Of a stretch of DNA of 29,456 nt, positions 22,529 to 29,456 are shown one piece after another. The stretch is taken from the NCBI GenBank assembly GCA_964462125.1, contig CAYWXT010000041.1, forward strand, positions 1 to 29,456, read 5' to 3'. Made by a program: the position numbers and the translations under genes. Numbering within the stretch: the first letter of the stretch is position 1; each line of letters opens with the position of its first letter. Under the pieces are notes generated by a model. It had not been told where the DNA came from and ran no database searches. It worked only from the letters and a program-made list of their open reading frames with translations. This DNA is from JAWLFY01 sp964462125 (lineage in GTDB: Bacteria > Planctomycetota > Planctomycetia > Pirellulales > Pirellulaceae).

Positions 22529-25495
22529 TCACGCCTCGGCCCACGTCTCCCCAACCGCCACATCGACCCGGAGCGGCACCTCCAGCTCGGCCACCCCGGT
22601 CATCGCTTCCCGCACCAGTTCTCCCAGCGCTTCGGCGTCCTCGGGAGCGACTTCGAACAGCAGTTCGTCATGGATCTGCAGCAACAGCTTGGCCCGCAGT
22701 CCGCTGTCCGGGAGCCGCTGGTGAACCGCCAGCATGGCGAGCTTGATCAAATCGGCGGCGGAACCCTGGATCGGCATATTGACCGCGATCCGCTCCGCTT
22801 CGGTCAAACTCCGCCGCTGGGCCGGGGTGAGGTTTTCAAAGTCACGGACGCCCCGGATTTCGCGTCGGCGGCCGAGCATGGTGGTCACCTGGCCGACACG
22901 CCGGCATTCGAGCAGCGTCTGCAGCATGAAGGATTCCACCCCCGGATACCGCTGGAAGTAACGTTCGATGTAGTCCCGGGCTTGGTCCTTGCTGATCCCG
23001 AGTGTCTTGGCCAGCCCGAACGGGCTTTGCCCATAGATGATGCCGAAGTTGATCGTCTTGGCCACCCGCCGCATCTCCTTGGTCACGTCCTGCTCAGCCA
23101 CCCCATGGACTTCGGCGGCGACGCGGGTGTGGATGTCGGCATCGTGGCGGTAGGCTTCGACCAGGGCAGGGTCACGGCTGTAGTGGGCCAGCACCCGCAG
23201 TTCGATCTGGGAGTAATCGGCACCGAGCAGCACCCAGCCTGGTTCGCCGGCGGTGAATGCTTGCCGGATCGCCCTCCCCGCTGCGGTTCGGATCGGGATG
23301 TTCTGCAGGTTCGGCTCGCTGCTGCTCAGCCGCCCGGTGGCCGCGACGTCTTGGCGAAACGAGGTGTGGATGCGGCCGGTCTTGGGACAGATCAGCGCCG
23401 GCAGGGCGTCGATGTAGGTGTTTTTCAGCTTCGTCGCTTGGCGGTACTCCAGCACCTTGGCGGGCAATTCATGGTCGATCGACAACTGCTGCAGTACCCC
23501 TGCGTCGGTACTCGCCCCGGTCTTTGTCTTCTTGACCACCGGCAACCCCAGTTCGTGGAACATGACGTCGGCGAGTTGCTTCGGACTGTCGACATTGAAA
23601 TTCCGCCCCGCCATCTCAACGATTTCCCGGCGGAACGATTCGATCTGCTCGGTGAACTTGACGCTCATCTCACGCAGGTATTCCGCATCGACACGGATCC
23701 CGTTGAACTCCATTTCCGCGAGCACCTCGATCAGTGGCACCTCGACCTCCTCGTACAGCCGCTGCAGCCCGGCGTCGGCGAGTTGACTGCGGACCAAGGG
23801 GGCGATCCGTAGCGGAACATCGACATCCTCGCAGGCGTAATCGGTAACGGCGTCGATGGGGACCTCGTCCATTCGGAGCTGTTTCGTGCCGCGGCCGATC
23901 AGTTCTTTGATCGATGTGGTCGTGTGCCCCAAATAGCGATGGGACAGATCCTCGAGTGTGTGGTTGCGGCCGCCGGGATGGAGCAGGTAATCGGCGACCA
24001 TGGTGTCGGTGGCAATCCCACCGAGACGCGCCCCGGCGGAGCGGAGCACGACGACGTCGAACTTGAGGTTCTGGCCGATCTTCTCGATCTGTTCCGACTC
24101 CATCACCTCGCCGAGGGTGTCGATCACGAGCTGTTCGTCCAGCAGCGGGCTCCCTTCCGGACCGCGGATTGGCAGATAGACCGCCGCCCCTTGGTCCCAA
24201 GCGATGGAGACACCGACCAGCTCACTGGCTCGCGGATTGGTGCTGGTGGTTTCGGTGTCGATCGCGATCGCGCTGACGTTCTGAAGCCGCGCGGCGAGTG
24301 CTTTCAACTCGCCCTCGGTCGCCACGGTCCGGTAGTCGGTCGTCCACTGCGCCTCGGCAGTCCCGCCGCTTCCATCGTCTAAAATTTCGCGAGCGCGTGT
24401 TTTCAAGGTTCGAAAGCCGAACTGATCGAACAATGCTTCGACGCGCTGCGGATCGGCCGCCTCTCTCACACCACGGCTCCAGGGGATCGCCGCGTCGACA
24501 TCGTGGCGGAGCCGAACCAGTTGCTGACTGAGCAGCGCACGCTCGCGGCCTTCGAGCAGGTTTTGGCGGCGTTTGGCGCCCGAAACGGCGTCGGCATGGT
24601 CGAGGACTCCTTCGAGTGTGTCGTACTGGGCGAGCAGTTGGCGGGCAAGTTTTGGCCCGATCAGCGGGATGCCCGGCACATTGTCGACCGGATCCCCGAC
24701 CAAAGCCTGGTAGTCGACCACTTGGTCTGGACGGACACCCCAGTCGTCCCACAACGCTGCGGCGTCCAGTTCCTGGTCCTTGCGCAGGTTGTACAGCCGG
24801 GTCCGCTCGGTAATCAGCTGGCGGCAATCCTTGTCACTGGTGACGATCAGGCACCGCCCCCCGGCGGCCTCGACCCTGTGGGCCACCGTCGCCAACAGGT
24901 CGTCCGCTTCAAACCCGGGATGCTCCATGATCCCCACCCCCATCGCGTCGATCGTCTGGCGGACCAACGGGATCTGCTGTCGCAATTCGTCGGGCATCGG
25001 CTCGCGGTGGGCCTTGTATTGGTCATACAGCTCGTTGCGAAAGGTCACCTCGCTCTTGTCGAACGCCGCAATCAGGTAGTCGGGCTGTTTGCTCGCGATC
25101 AACTCCAGCACATCGCCGGCGAGCCCGTAAACCACCGAAACCGGCAATCCATCACCGCTGGTCATCGGCGGCAGGGCATGGAACAGCTGGTAGATCAACG
25201 AGTGCGCATCGATGACCACGACCAACTTGTCCCGTAGATCGGGCATCGGTTCCTCCTCCGTAGGCGCCGGCGGCTCGCGGAGGATTTCAGGCAGCGTTTC
25301 CGTGGCAACCCGGGCCGCTTGGCCACGCTCCGAACCCCGGCTGGCGGTCTCGCTCGTGCTGGCGGCGCCTGCCGTGCTGTCGGCGGCCTCGGCCGGGCTG
25401 TCGGTGTCGAAGTCGGAAAAGGTGAGCTGCCCTTTGTTCGGACCGGTGCGGCGCCCCTTGGCGGATGGGCGTTGGCCGCGGGATGGTTTCGGCAT
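22529..25495 (-). CDS. polA: DNA polymerase I (5'-3' exonuclease, proofreading exonuclease and polymerase domains)
   Basis: With the ATG at 25495 the protein has 988 residues. A disordered Ser/Ala/Glu-rich extension of about 85 residues precedes the 5'-3' exonuclease (about 88-375; LVVVIDAHSLIYQLF, AFDKSEVTFRNELYDQYKAHR, GFEADDLLATVA, TSDKDCRQL, GDPVDNVPGIPLIGPKLA). The 3'-5' exonuclease (about 395-590) keeps its metal ligands: D413/E415 in IDTETT, GQNLKFD, and YACED. Polymerase motifs: A, DYSQIELR (D760); B, RRVAKTINFGIIYG; C, HDE (942-944). It fills gaps and removes RNA primers in the cytoplasm. An in-frame ATG at 25246 (MPDLRDKL) preceded by GGAGGAGG would give a 905-residue protein with all three domains and is a serious alternative start. 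Confidence 0.95.
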   Translation of the reverse strand: MPKPSRGQRPSAKGRRTGPNKGQLTFSDFDTDSPAEAADSTAGAASTSETASRGSERGQAARVATETLPEILREPPAPTEEEPMPDLRDKLVVVIDAHSLIYQLFHALPPMTSGDGLPVSVVYGLAGDVLELIASKQPDYLIAAFDKSEVTFRNELYDQYKAHREPMPDELRQQIPLVRQTIDAMGVGIMEHPGFEADDLLATVAHRVEAAGGRCLIVTSDKDCRQLITERTRLYNLRKDQELDAAALWDDWGVRPDQVVDYQALVGDPVDNVPGIPLIGPKLARQLLAQYDTLEGVLDHADAVSGAKRRQNLLEGRERALLSQQLVRLRHDVDAAIPWSRGVREAADPQRVEALFDQFGFRTLKTRAREILDDGSGGTAEAQWTTDYRTVATEGELKALAARLQNVSAIAIDTETTSTNPRASELVGVSIAWDQGAAVYLPIRGPEGSPLLDEQLVIDTLGEVMESEQIEKIGQNLKFDVVVLRSAGARLGGIATDTMVADYLLHPGGRNHTLEDLSHRYLGHTTTSIKELIGRGTKQLRMDEVPIDAVTDYACEDVDVPLRIAPLVRSQLADAGLQRLYEEVEVPLIEVLAEMEFNGIRVDAEYLREMSVKFTEQIESFRREIVEMAGRNFNVDSPKQLADVMFHELGLPVVKKTKTGASTDAGVLQQLSIDHELPAKVLEYRQATKLKNTYIDALPALICPKTGRIHTSFRQDVAATGRLSSSEPNLQNIPIRTAAGRAIRQAFTAGEPGWVLLGADYSQIELRVLAHYSRDPALVEAYRHDADIHTRVAAEVHGVAEQDVTKEMRRVAKTINFGIIYGQSPFGLAKTLGISKDQARDYIERYFQRYPGVESFMLQTLLECRRVGQVTTMLGRRREIRGVRDFENLTPAQRRSLTEAERIAVNMPIQGSAADLIKLAMLAVHQRLPDSGLRAKLLLQIHDELLFEVAPEDAEALGELVREAMTGVAELEVPLRVDVAVGETWAEA
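25251..25259 (-). promoter_or_regulatory. Shine-Dalgarno-like GGAGGAGG before an internal polA start
   Basis: On the minus strand a GGAGGAGGA run ends four bases before ATG 25246. It also codes for the Glu-Glu-Glu run of the extension, so it could be fortuitous, but it would favour a start at MPDLRDK. Confidence 0.35.
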
Positions 25496-25693
25496 AGGGG
25501 GATGACTGGAGTTCTTGCGTGGGGGACGGGAGCGGGGTTCAAGAGAACCGCCGATGGGCCGACCCGTAAAATCAGGAGAATTGGCCCCGGGATCCACCAA
25601 TTCTAGACGCTGGACCGTAGAATGCGGGAGTCTTCCGAGTACGCTGGATGACTTCTCACCTCCGTTCGACTCTTTACACCCCCACGTCTGATC

Positions 25694-27190
25694 ATGGTGG
25701 CACGCGACGATTCCGTCATCCGAGGCTCGCTGATCGCCTCGCTGATCTTTTTGGTCCTTTCACTCGCGCTCAATGTCTTCCTTTGGCAGTGGGGGGACAC
25801 TCAGGCGGCGACGGCGTCCAACGCCCAGGAACAGCTCAACTCGACCCAAAACAACCTTCGGGAACTGACCGACCAGGCGACGCTGATGCAGGCGATGCTC
25901 GTCTCGGGCACCACGACCGAAGCCCAGTTCGACACTCTCGCCGAGAGCACCGAAGACGACCCGGAGATGGAAGCGATCGTGCAGCAGTATCGGCGGGACA
26001 TGTCACTGTTCGGTCCGGAGGTCGACGCCCAGAACCAAAACTACGCCAAGTTGGGCGAGTACCTGGTGAATTCGATCCGCTCGCGAAACGACGATTACAT
26101 CAGTGTGCGAACGGAAGTCGACGACACACGATTGCAGGCCCAAAGCGACGTCGAAAACGCTCGCAGTTTGCAAGAGGCCGCCGAGAAAGCTCGCGATGAG
26201 AAGGCGAAGGAACTCGAGGAGCTGTCGGCGACGTTCCTGGAACGACGCCGAGAGATGGACGAGTTTACCGAGGAGGCTCAAGACAAAATGACCGTGATGA
26301 GCCAGGACCTCCAGAAATTGCGGGCCGAGAAGTCATCCCTCGAAACCGAGTGCGAGCAGGAAGAACAGCGGCTGTTGGCCACCGTGGAAAATCTCCGCCA
26401 AGAAAACTCGCGGCTGCGAGGAGACCAGTTCGAATCCGCTCAGGGGATCGTTTCCTCGGTGGTTCGCGGGGGCAACGTGGTAATGCTCAATTTGGGCCGC
26501 AACGATCAGCTCCGTCCCGGGGTCACCTTCGGCGTGATCGATGGCGACGAAACACGGATCCAGGACGCCGACGTGAAGGCGACGATCCAGGTCACGCGAG
26601 TGATTGGGCCACGGGTCTCCGAAGCCCGTGTGGTTGCCCGCCCCGAAGTTCGTCACCCGATCATCGCCGGTGATAAGATCTATTCGCCGTTCTGGGCCCC
26701 CGGCCGAACGGTCAAGATCGCCCTCGCCGGCGACATCGATATCGATGGCGACGGGAAAGGTGACAACGACGCGATCAGGGGGATGATTCAAGCAACTGGG
26801 GCCGAAGTCGTCGCGGAAGTCTCCAGCGAAGGGGTGGAGGGAACGCTCGACGCCAGCGTTCGCTTCATGGTCGTCGGCGACGACCCGAAAGAAACTCCCG
26901 ATGAGCCGCTCGATGAGGATGCGGTTCGGCAGATCGAGCTGAAGGGTCGATTCGAATCAGAAGCGAAAGCACTTGGGATCACGGTGATTCCAGCATGGAA
27001 ACTCGAAGCCTACATGAAGACGATCGACGGCACGTTGACCACCCCCCTCGGTTCCGCGGTGCGGGGGAGCGACTTCGATCCGGAGCCCAACCCTCAGGCG
27101 ACACAGCAGCTCCCCTCGGGCGATCTCCCAGAAACCTACCGGCGGCAGACCGAAGGGATGCAGCGCGGCAATGAGATCCTGCGTCCCTGA
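25694..27190 (+). CDS. Membrane-anchored coiled-coil protein with BRCT-like segment (planctomycete hypothetical)
   Basis: This 498-residue protein has an N-terminal anchor at about 10-32 (RGSLIASLIFLVLSLALNVFLWQW) and a long charged helical region at about 38-245 with heptad-like stretches (ARSLQEAAEKARDEKAKELEELSATFLERRREMDEF, LRAEKSSLETECEQEEQRLLATVENLRQENSRLRG). A beta-rich module follows (GIVSSVVRGGNVVMLNLGRNDQLRPGVTFGVID...VTRVIGPRVSEARVV), reminiscent of FlgT-C-type or OB-like folds. Residues ~335-400 (RTVKIALAGDIDIDGDG...IRGMIQATGAEVVAEV) resemble a BRCT fold. The C-terminal tail is Pro/Gln-rich. The short Nin side and single anchor place most of the protein outside the cytoplasm or facing it depending on topology, which I cannot settle. 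No function is recognised. It is divergent from polA and one base ahead of the next gene. Confidence 0.85.
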   Translation: MVARDDSVIRGSLIASLIFLVLSLALNVFLWQWGDTQAATASNAQEQLNSTQNNLRELTDQATLMQAMLVSGTTTEAQFDTLAESTEDDPEMEAIVQQYRRDMSLFGPEVDAQNQNYAKLGEYLVNSIRSRNDDYISVRTEVDDTRLQAQSDVENARSLQEAAEKARDEKAKELEELSATFLERRREMDEFTEEAQDKMTVMSQDLQKLRAEKSSLETECEQEEQRLLATVENLRQENSRLRGDQFESAQGIVSSVVRGGNVVMLNLGRNDQLRPGVTFGVIDGDETRIQDADVKATIQVTRVIGPRVSEARVVARPEVRHPIIAGDKIYSPFWAPGRTVKIALAGDIDIDGDGKGDNDAIRGMIQATGAEVVAEVSSEGVEGTLDASVRFMVVGDDPKETPDEPLDEDAVRQIELKGRFESEAKALGITVIPAWKLEAYMKTIDGTLTTPLGSAVRGSDFDPEPNPQATQQLPSGDLPETYRRQTEGMQRGNEILRP

Positions 27191-27191
27191 G

Positions 27192-27899
27192 ATGCAGCTG
27201 ATGACCGTTTCTGAACTGTTCGAACGAATGCGGCTGGCCGCGGCGGTCGATCCCGACCAGCCGCCCGACAGTGAAGCGCTGATCGGCTTCTTCCAAACCT
27301 TTCGTCCCGACGGACGGGGCCTCGAAGGTCTCTTCGACGACCTGCCACCGGGACGGGAACTGCAGCGGCGGCTCGACCAGTTGTTCGCCGTTGCCGGTGA
27401 CGACCGGCGGCGTCCCCAAGGCGGCCGTGACGCCTACTTCCTCGTCCGCAGCCCGCAGCCGATCGATCCCCAGACGGTTGAGGCCCTCGCCCTACAGTGG
27501 CTGGCGAATGTGCGGGATTTCGCGATCCACCTCGGCGATCAACCAGTGGCTGAAACACTCTCTCCCCTCCCGAGCGTTCGCGTGCTGGAAGGGATTCCTC
27601 CCAAGCACCCCAAGCAGGAGGAGGAGAAAACGCCGCTTTTGGTCGCCTTCCAGAAATCGGTGCCTCAACTCACCGCACGGATCGAGCCGAAGTGCCCCTA
27701 CGCGGAACTGCTGCGGCAGGCCTACTACTTCATTAGCTGCGACCCGATGCTAAGAGACTATCTGATGTGGCCGCTGTACGCCGACGCCGTCGAAACCCCC
27801 GATCCCCACGCACCCTATTACCAACTTTGGAAGCACGGGATCAAGTATCGAATCTTTCAGCCCGCCCAAATCGACTTCTACATGCCGCGAGTGTTGTAA
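27192..27899 (+). CDS. Conserved hypothetical protein (operon partner of the coiled-coil gene)
   Basis: The frame encodes 235 residues from ATG 27192 (MQLMTVSELFERMRL); an ATG at 27201 is possible, and one at 27171 would overlap the preceding gene. It is soluble, with no signal or membrane segment. Visible features are an acidic/Arg-rich N-terminal half (GLFDDLPPGRELQRRLDQLF), a middle segment (ALQWLANVRDFAIHLG), a PKHPKQEEEK linker, and an aromatic C-terminal part (ELLRQAYYFISCDPMLRDYLMWPLYAD, PYYQLWKHGIKYRIFQPAQIDFYMPRVL). I do not recognise a family. The one-base gap after the coiled-coil gene suggests co-translation and perhaps a joint role. The stop is one base before the dispersed palindromic element. 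Confidence 0.8.
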   Translation: MQLMTVSELFERMRLAAAVDPDQPPDSEALIGFFQTFRPDGRGLEGLFDDLPPGRELQRRLDQLFAVAGDDRRRPQGGRDAYFLVRSPQPIDPQTVEALALQWLANVRDFAIHLGDQPVAETLSPLPSVRVLEGIPPKHPKQEEEKTPLLVAFQKSVPQLTARIEPKCPYAELLRQAYYFISCDPMLRDYLMWPLYADAVETPDPHAPYYQLWKHGIKYRIFQPAQIDFYMPRVL

Positions 27900-27908
27900 G
27901 CAATGAGC

Positions 27909-27980
27909 GGGAAAAAAGTGTCCGGTACCTTTTGTGCAAAGCACCCGGAGGGCGAGTCCCTCGCAAAAGGTACCGGACAC
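27909..27980. repeat. Dispersed 63-bp palindromic element, copy 2 (inverted, terminator-like)
   Basis: Bases 27918-27980 are the exact reverse complement of 14914-14976: a 16-bp arm, hairpins GTGC-aaa-GCAC (27934-27944) and GCGAG-tcc-CTCGC (27952-27964), then the second arm. Only the left flank keeps the GGGAAAAAA extension (27909-27917), and similarity to copy 1 reaches out to GCAATG at 27900. The right flank is lost. On the minus strand the hairpin is followed by TTTTTT, placing a terminator directly after the sulfatase stop codon. It fills nearly the whole 80-base space between convergent genes. Confidence 0.9.
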
Positions 27981-29456
27981 TATGGCTTCCAAGGCCCCGG
28001 GTTCTCAAACAGGTCGCGCTTGATCAACCCAGACTTGGACGTTCCGCCGTTCCAGAGATCCCACTGGGGCTCGGCCACCCGGTCGAAGTGTTCATGCATC
28101 CGCTGCGCCAGCTCGTCCCGTCTCTCCGCCAGTTCTGGCCGATCGATGAGGTTCTCCAGTTCCTGGGGGTCGGCCGCGAGATCATAAAGTTCGTTCGGGG
28201 GCTGGCGAAACCTTTCGATATATTTCCAGCGCTCCGTACGGATCGCGCGAACATTCTCGAACTCAAAGAACACCGTCTCGTCCCAGCCTTCCAGTTCGTT
28301 TCCTTCCAGGGCCGCGGCAAAGCTCTGCCCCGGCAATGCGGGCGGGTCCTCCGTCGTCCGCGCCATGCCGAGGTGCTCCAGCATCGTCGGCAAGAAGTCG
28401 ACGTTGCTGATCAACGAGTCCACACGCTGGCCACCGGTGATACGACTCGGTTGTCGAAAAATCATCGGGATATGCATGGTCCAGTCGTAGGCGGTCAGGG
28501 GCCGCGTGTGGTCCCCCATTCCCCAGAATCCGCTGTGCCCACCGGCAAGGCCCTGATCCGCGGTGAACACCACCAGCGTCTCCTCGTCCAAGCCGAGTTC
28601 TTGCAGCGCATCGACAACGCGGCCGACGCCGTCATCCACGGCGCTGACCTCCGCGGCGTACTTGCGGATCACCTCCAAATCGCCCACCCAATCGCCGTAG
28701 TTGTGGTTCCAGGGGTGCGGCGGGATTCGCGGAAAACTCTCCAGCGATGACTCGGCGTAGCGCTCCGCGTGCCGGTTGCGAATCGGCTCCCGCATGGAAC
28801 CACCCAAGCCGTAGGGACCGTTGTAGGCGAGAAACAAGAAGAACGGGCGGTCGCGGTTCGCCTCGATGAACTCGATACCACGGTCCGTCCAGTATTCGGT
28901 CAGATACGATGGCTCCTCACGAATTTCCCCCTCTTCAATGACCTCCTGGTTGTAAAAGCCTCGGCTGCTGCCATGAGGCTTCGTCGTCCAAAAGGTGAAT
29001 CCTTCCTGGGGATGAAGGTTGTCACCCAGATGCCATTTGCCCGAAAGCCCGCAGACGTAGCCCGCGTCGGCCAGTAGCGAGGGGAGCGTGTCGAACTCGT
29101 CCAACGTGTTGTAGGCGTCTGGACCAATCTGGGCCTTGCCGGCGCCCAAGTAGCGGTGCACCCCGTGCTGGCATGGCATCAGGCCGGTCAGAAACGACGC
29201 CCGGGTGGGCGAGCAGACGGCATTGTTGGAATAGCAACGCGTGAACAGCGTCCCCTCAGCGGCCAGATTGTCGATGTTGGGCGTCTGGATGTCTCGATTG
29301 CCATAACAGCCCAGCGACCATGGGCCGTGATTGTCCGTCATGATCAAGACCACGTTGGGTGGCTCCGCGTGGCTGACTCGCGGTCCCGCTAAGCCAAAAA
29401 CGAAGGCCAACCCCAGACAGCAGACCAAGAAAAAGGGGTCAGAACTCTTTTTTGTG
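27980..29456 (-). CDS. Secreted formylglycine-type sulfatase (5' end probably beyond the window)
   Basis: The frame has a TTG at 29428 (482 residues), but it stays open upstream to the window edge (TKKSSDPFF before VCCLGLAFVFGLAGPRVSHA), so the true start probably lies outside. The hydrophobic stretch ending in SHA|EPP is a signal peptide. Numbered from the TTG, the sulfatase core shows the metal region VVLIMTDNHGPW (D32, N33), nucleophile motif C72-S-P-T-R (the cysteine becomes formylglycine), GKWHLG, and the second metal/His region TADQGLAGGHSGFWGMGDHT. The C-terminal part has the usual ELYDLAADPQELENL segment. It hydrolyses sulfate esters in the periplasm; planctomycetes carry many such enzymes for marine polysaccharides. 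The particular substrate cannot be told. The stop codon shares its last base with the palindromic element. Confidence 0.92.
   Translation of the reverse strand, partial: TKKSSDPFFLVCCLGLAFVFGLAGPRVSHAEPPNVVLIMTDNHGPWSLGCYGNRDIQTPNIDNLAAEGTLFTRCYSNNAVCSPTRASFLTGLMPCQHGVHRYLGAGKAQIGPDAYNTLDEFDTLPSLLADAGYVCGLSGKWHLGDNLHPQEGFTFWTTKPHGSSRGFYNQEVIEEGEIREEPSYLTEYWTDRGIEFIEANRDRPFFLFLAYNGPYGLGGSMREPIRNRHAERYAESSLESFPRIPPHPWNHNYGDWVGDLEVIRKYAAEVSAVDDGVGRVVDALQELGLDEETLVVFTADQGLAGGHSGFWGMGDHTRPLTAYDWTMHIPMIFRQPSRITGGQRVDSLISNVDFLPTMLEHLGMARTTEDPPALPGQSFAAALEGNELEGWDETVFFEFENVRAIRTERWKYIERFRQPPNELYDLAADPQELENLIDRPELAERRDELAQRMHEHFDRVAEPQWDLWNGGTSKSGLIKRDLFENPGPWKP
29430..29456. repeat. REP-like A/T-flanked GGGGTCAGAACTC element at the window edge
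   Basis: AAAAAGGGGTCAGAACTC followed by TTTTTTGTG matches the style of dispersed REP-type repeats with a GGGGTCAGA core between A and T runs. It is an imperfect dyad and is cut by the window end. Recognition is by recall of the pattern, not by a second copy here. Confidence 0.45.

Noticed and set aside
22463..23812. 449-codon plus-strand frame opposite polA
   Set aside because: It mirrors the polA polymerase domain, whose motifs A, B and C are intact; the translated product is His/Gln/Pro-rich with no domain character. Long antisense frames are expected in GC-rich coding DNA.
14914..27980. Composite transposon bounded by the two inverted 63-bp copies
   Set aside because: The 13 kb between them holds ordinary chromosomal genes including polA, with no transposase and no visible target-site duplication.
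27767..28750. 327-codon plus-strand frame running through the repeat into the sulfatase
   Set aside because: It overlaps the end of the hypothetical gene in another frame, crosses the palindromic element and is antisense to the sulfatase.

Overview
The window looks like chromosomal DNA of a planctomycete, probably a Pirellulaceae (Rhodopirellula-like) member. The evidence is a GC-rich sequence with lineage-typical genes: a giant ThuA / beta-propeller / HEAT / CxxCH heme protein, a secreted formylglycine-type sulfatase, a receiver-HATPase fusion, a multidomain M50 protease and several lineage-specific hypothetical proteins. Many genes lack a clear Shine-Dalgarno sequence, and genes inside operons are often joined by ATGA overlaps. 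Placement is by recognition of protein families, not by a search.

Layout. (1) 1-3216, minus strand: MoxR AAA+ ATPase, DUF58 protein, and a BatA-like membrane protein cut by the window start. (2) 3351-4274, minus: response regulator fused to an anti-sigma-like ATPase domain. (3) 4482-8999, minus: exported ThuA/PVC-type cytochrome c protein. A 310-bp divergent intergenic region follows, then (4) 9310-12147, plus: large site-2-protease-like M50 peptidase. (5) 12170-14866, minus: ABC importer operon (ATPase, permease, NMT1/SsuA-like binding protein). (6) 15058-22345, minus: seven-gene type II secretion / type IV pilus-like pseudopilin operon (gspG-H-I-J-K, a PilM+PilN/GspL fusion, and a GspM/PilO + cadherin-like + GspC/PilP fusion). 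(7) 22529-25495, minus: DNA polymerase I with intact proofreading motifs. (8) 25694-27899, plus: a membrane-anchored coiled-coil protein and a hypothetical protein, divergent from polA. (9) 27980 to the window end, minus: a sulfatase whose reading frame stays open to the edge.

Non-coding structure. The clearest feature is a dispersed 63-bp element present twice, about 13 kb apart, in exact reverse-complement orientation (14914-14976 and 27918-27980). It folds as a 16-bp perfect stem enclosing two small hairpins, and its arms are flanked by A/T runs, so it looks like a mobile REP/MITE-like element acting as a terminator. A different REP-like sequence forms the last ~27 bases of the window and reads in frame into the sulfatase N-terminus. 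Short CACGAAG heptamer repeats lie inside the unusually long gspI leader, and a perfect 16-bp tandem repeat lies upstream of gspG.

How the genes relate. The pseudopilin operon encodes the inner-membrane and fibre parts of a secretion/pilus machine, but no ATPase, GspF or secretin is in the window. Exported substrates such as the sulfatase and the heme protein are typical of planctomycete polysaccharide degradation. No tRNA, rRNA, CRISPR array, phage or complete insertion sequence was seen.
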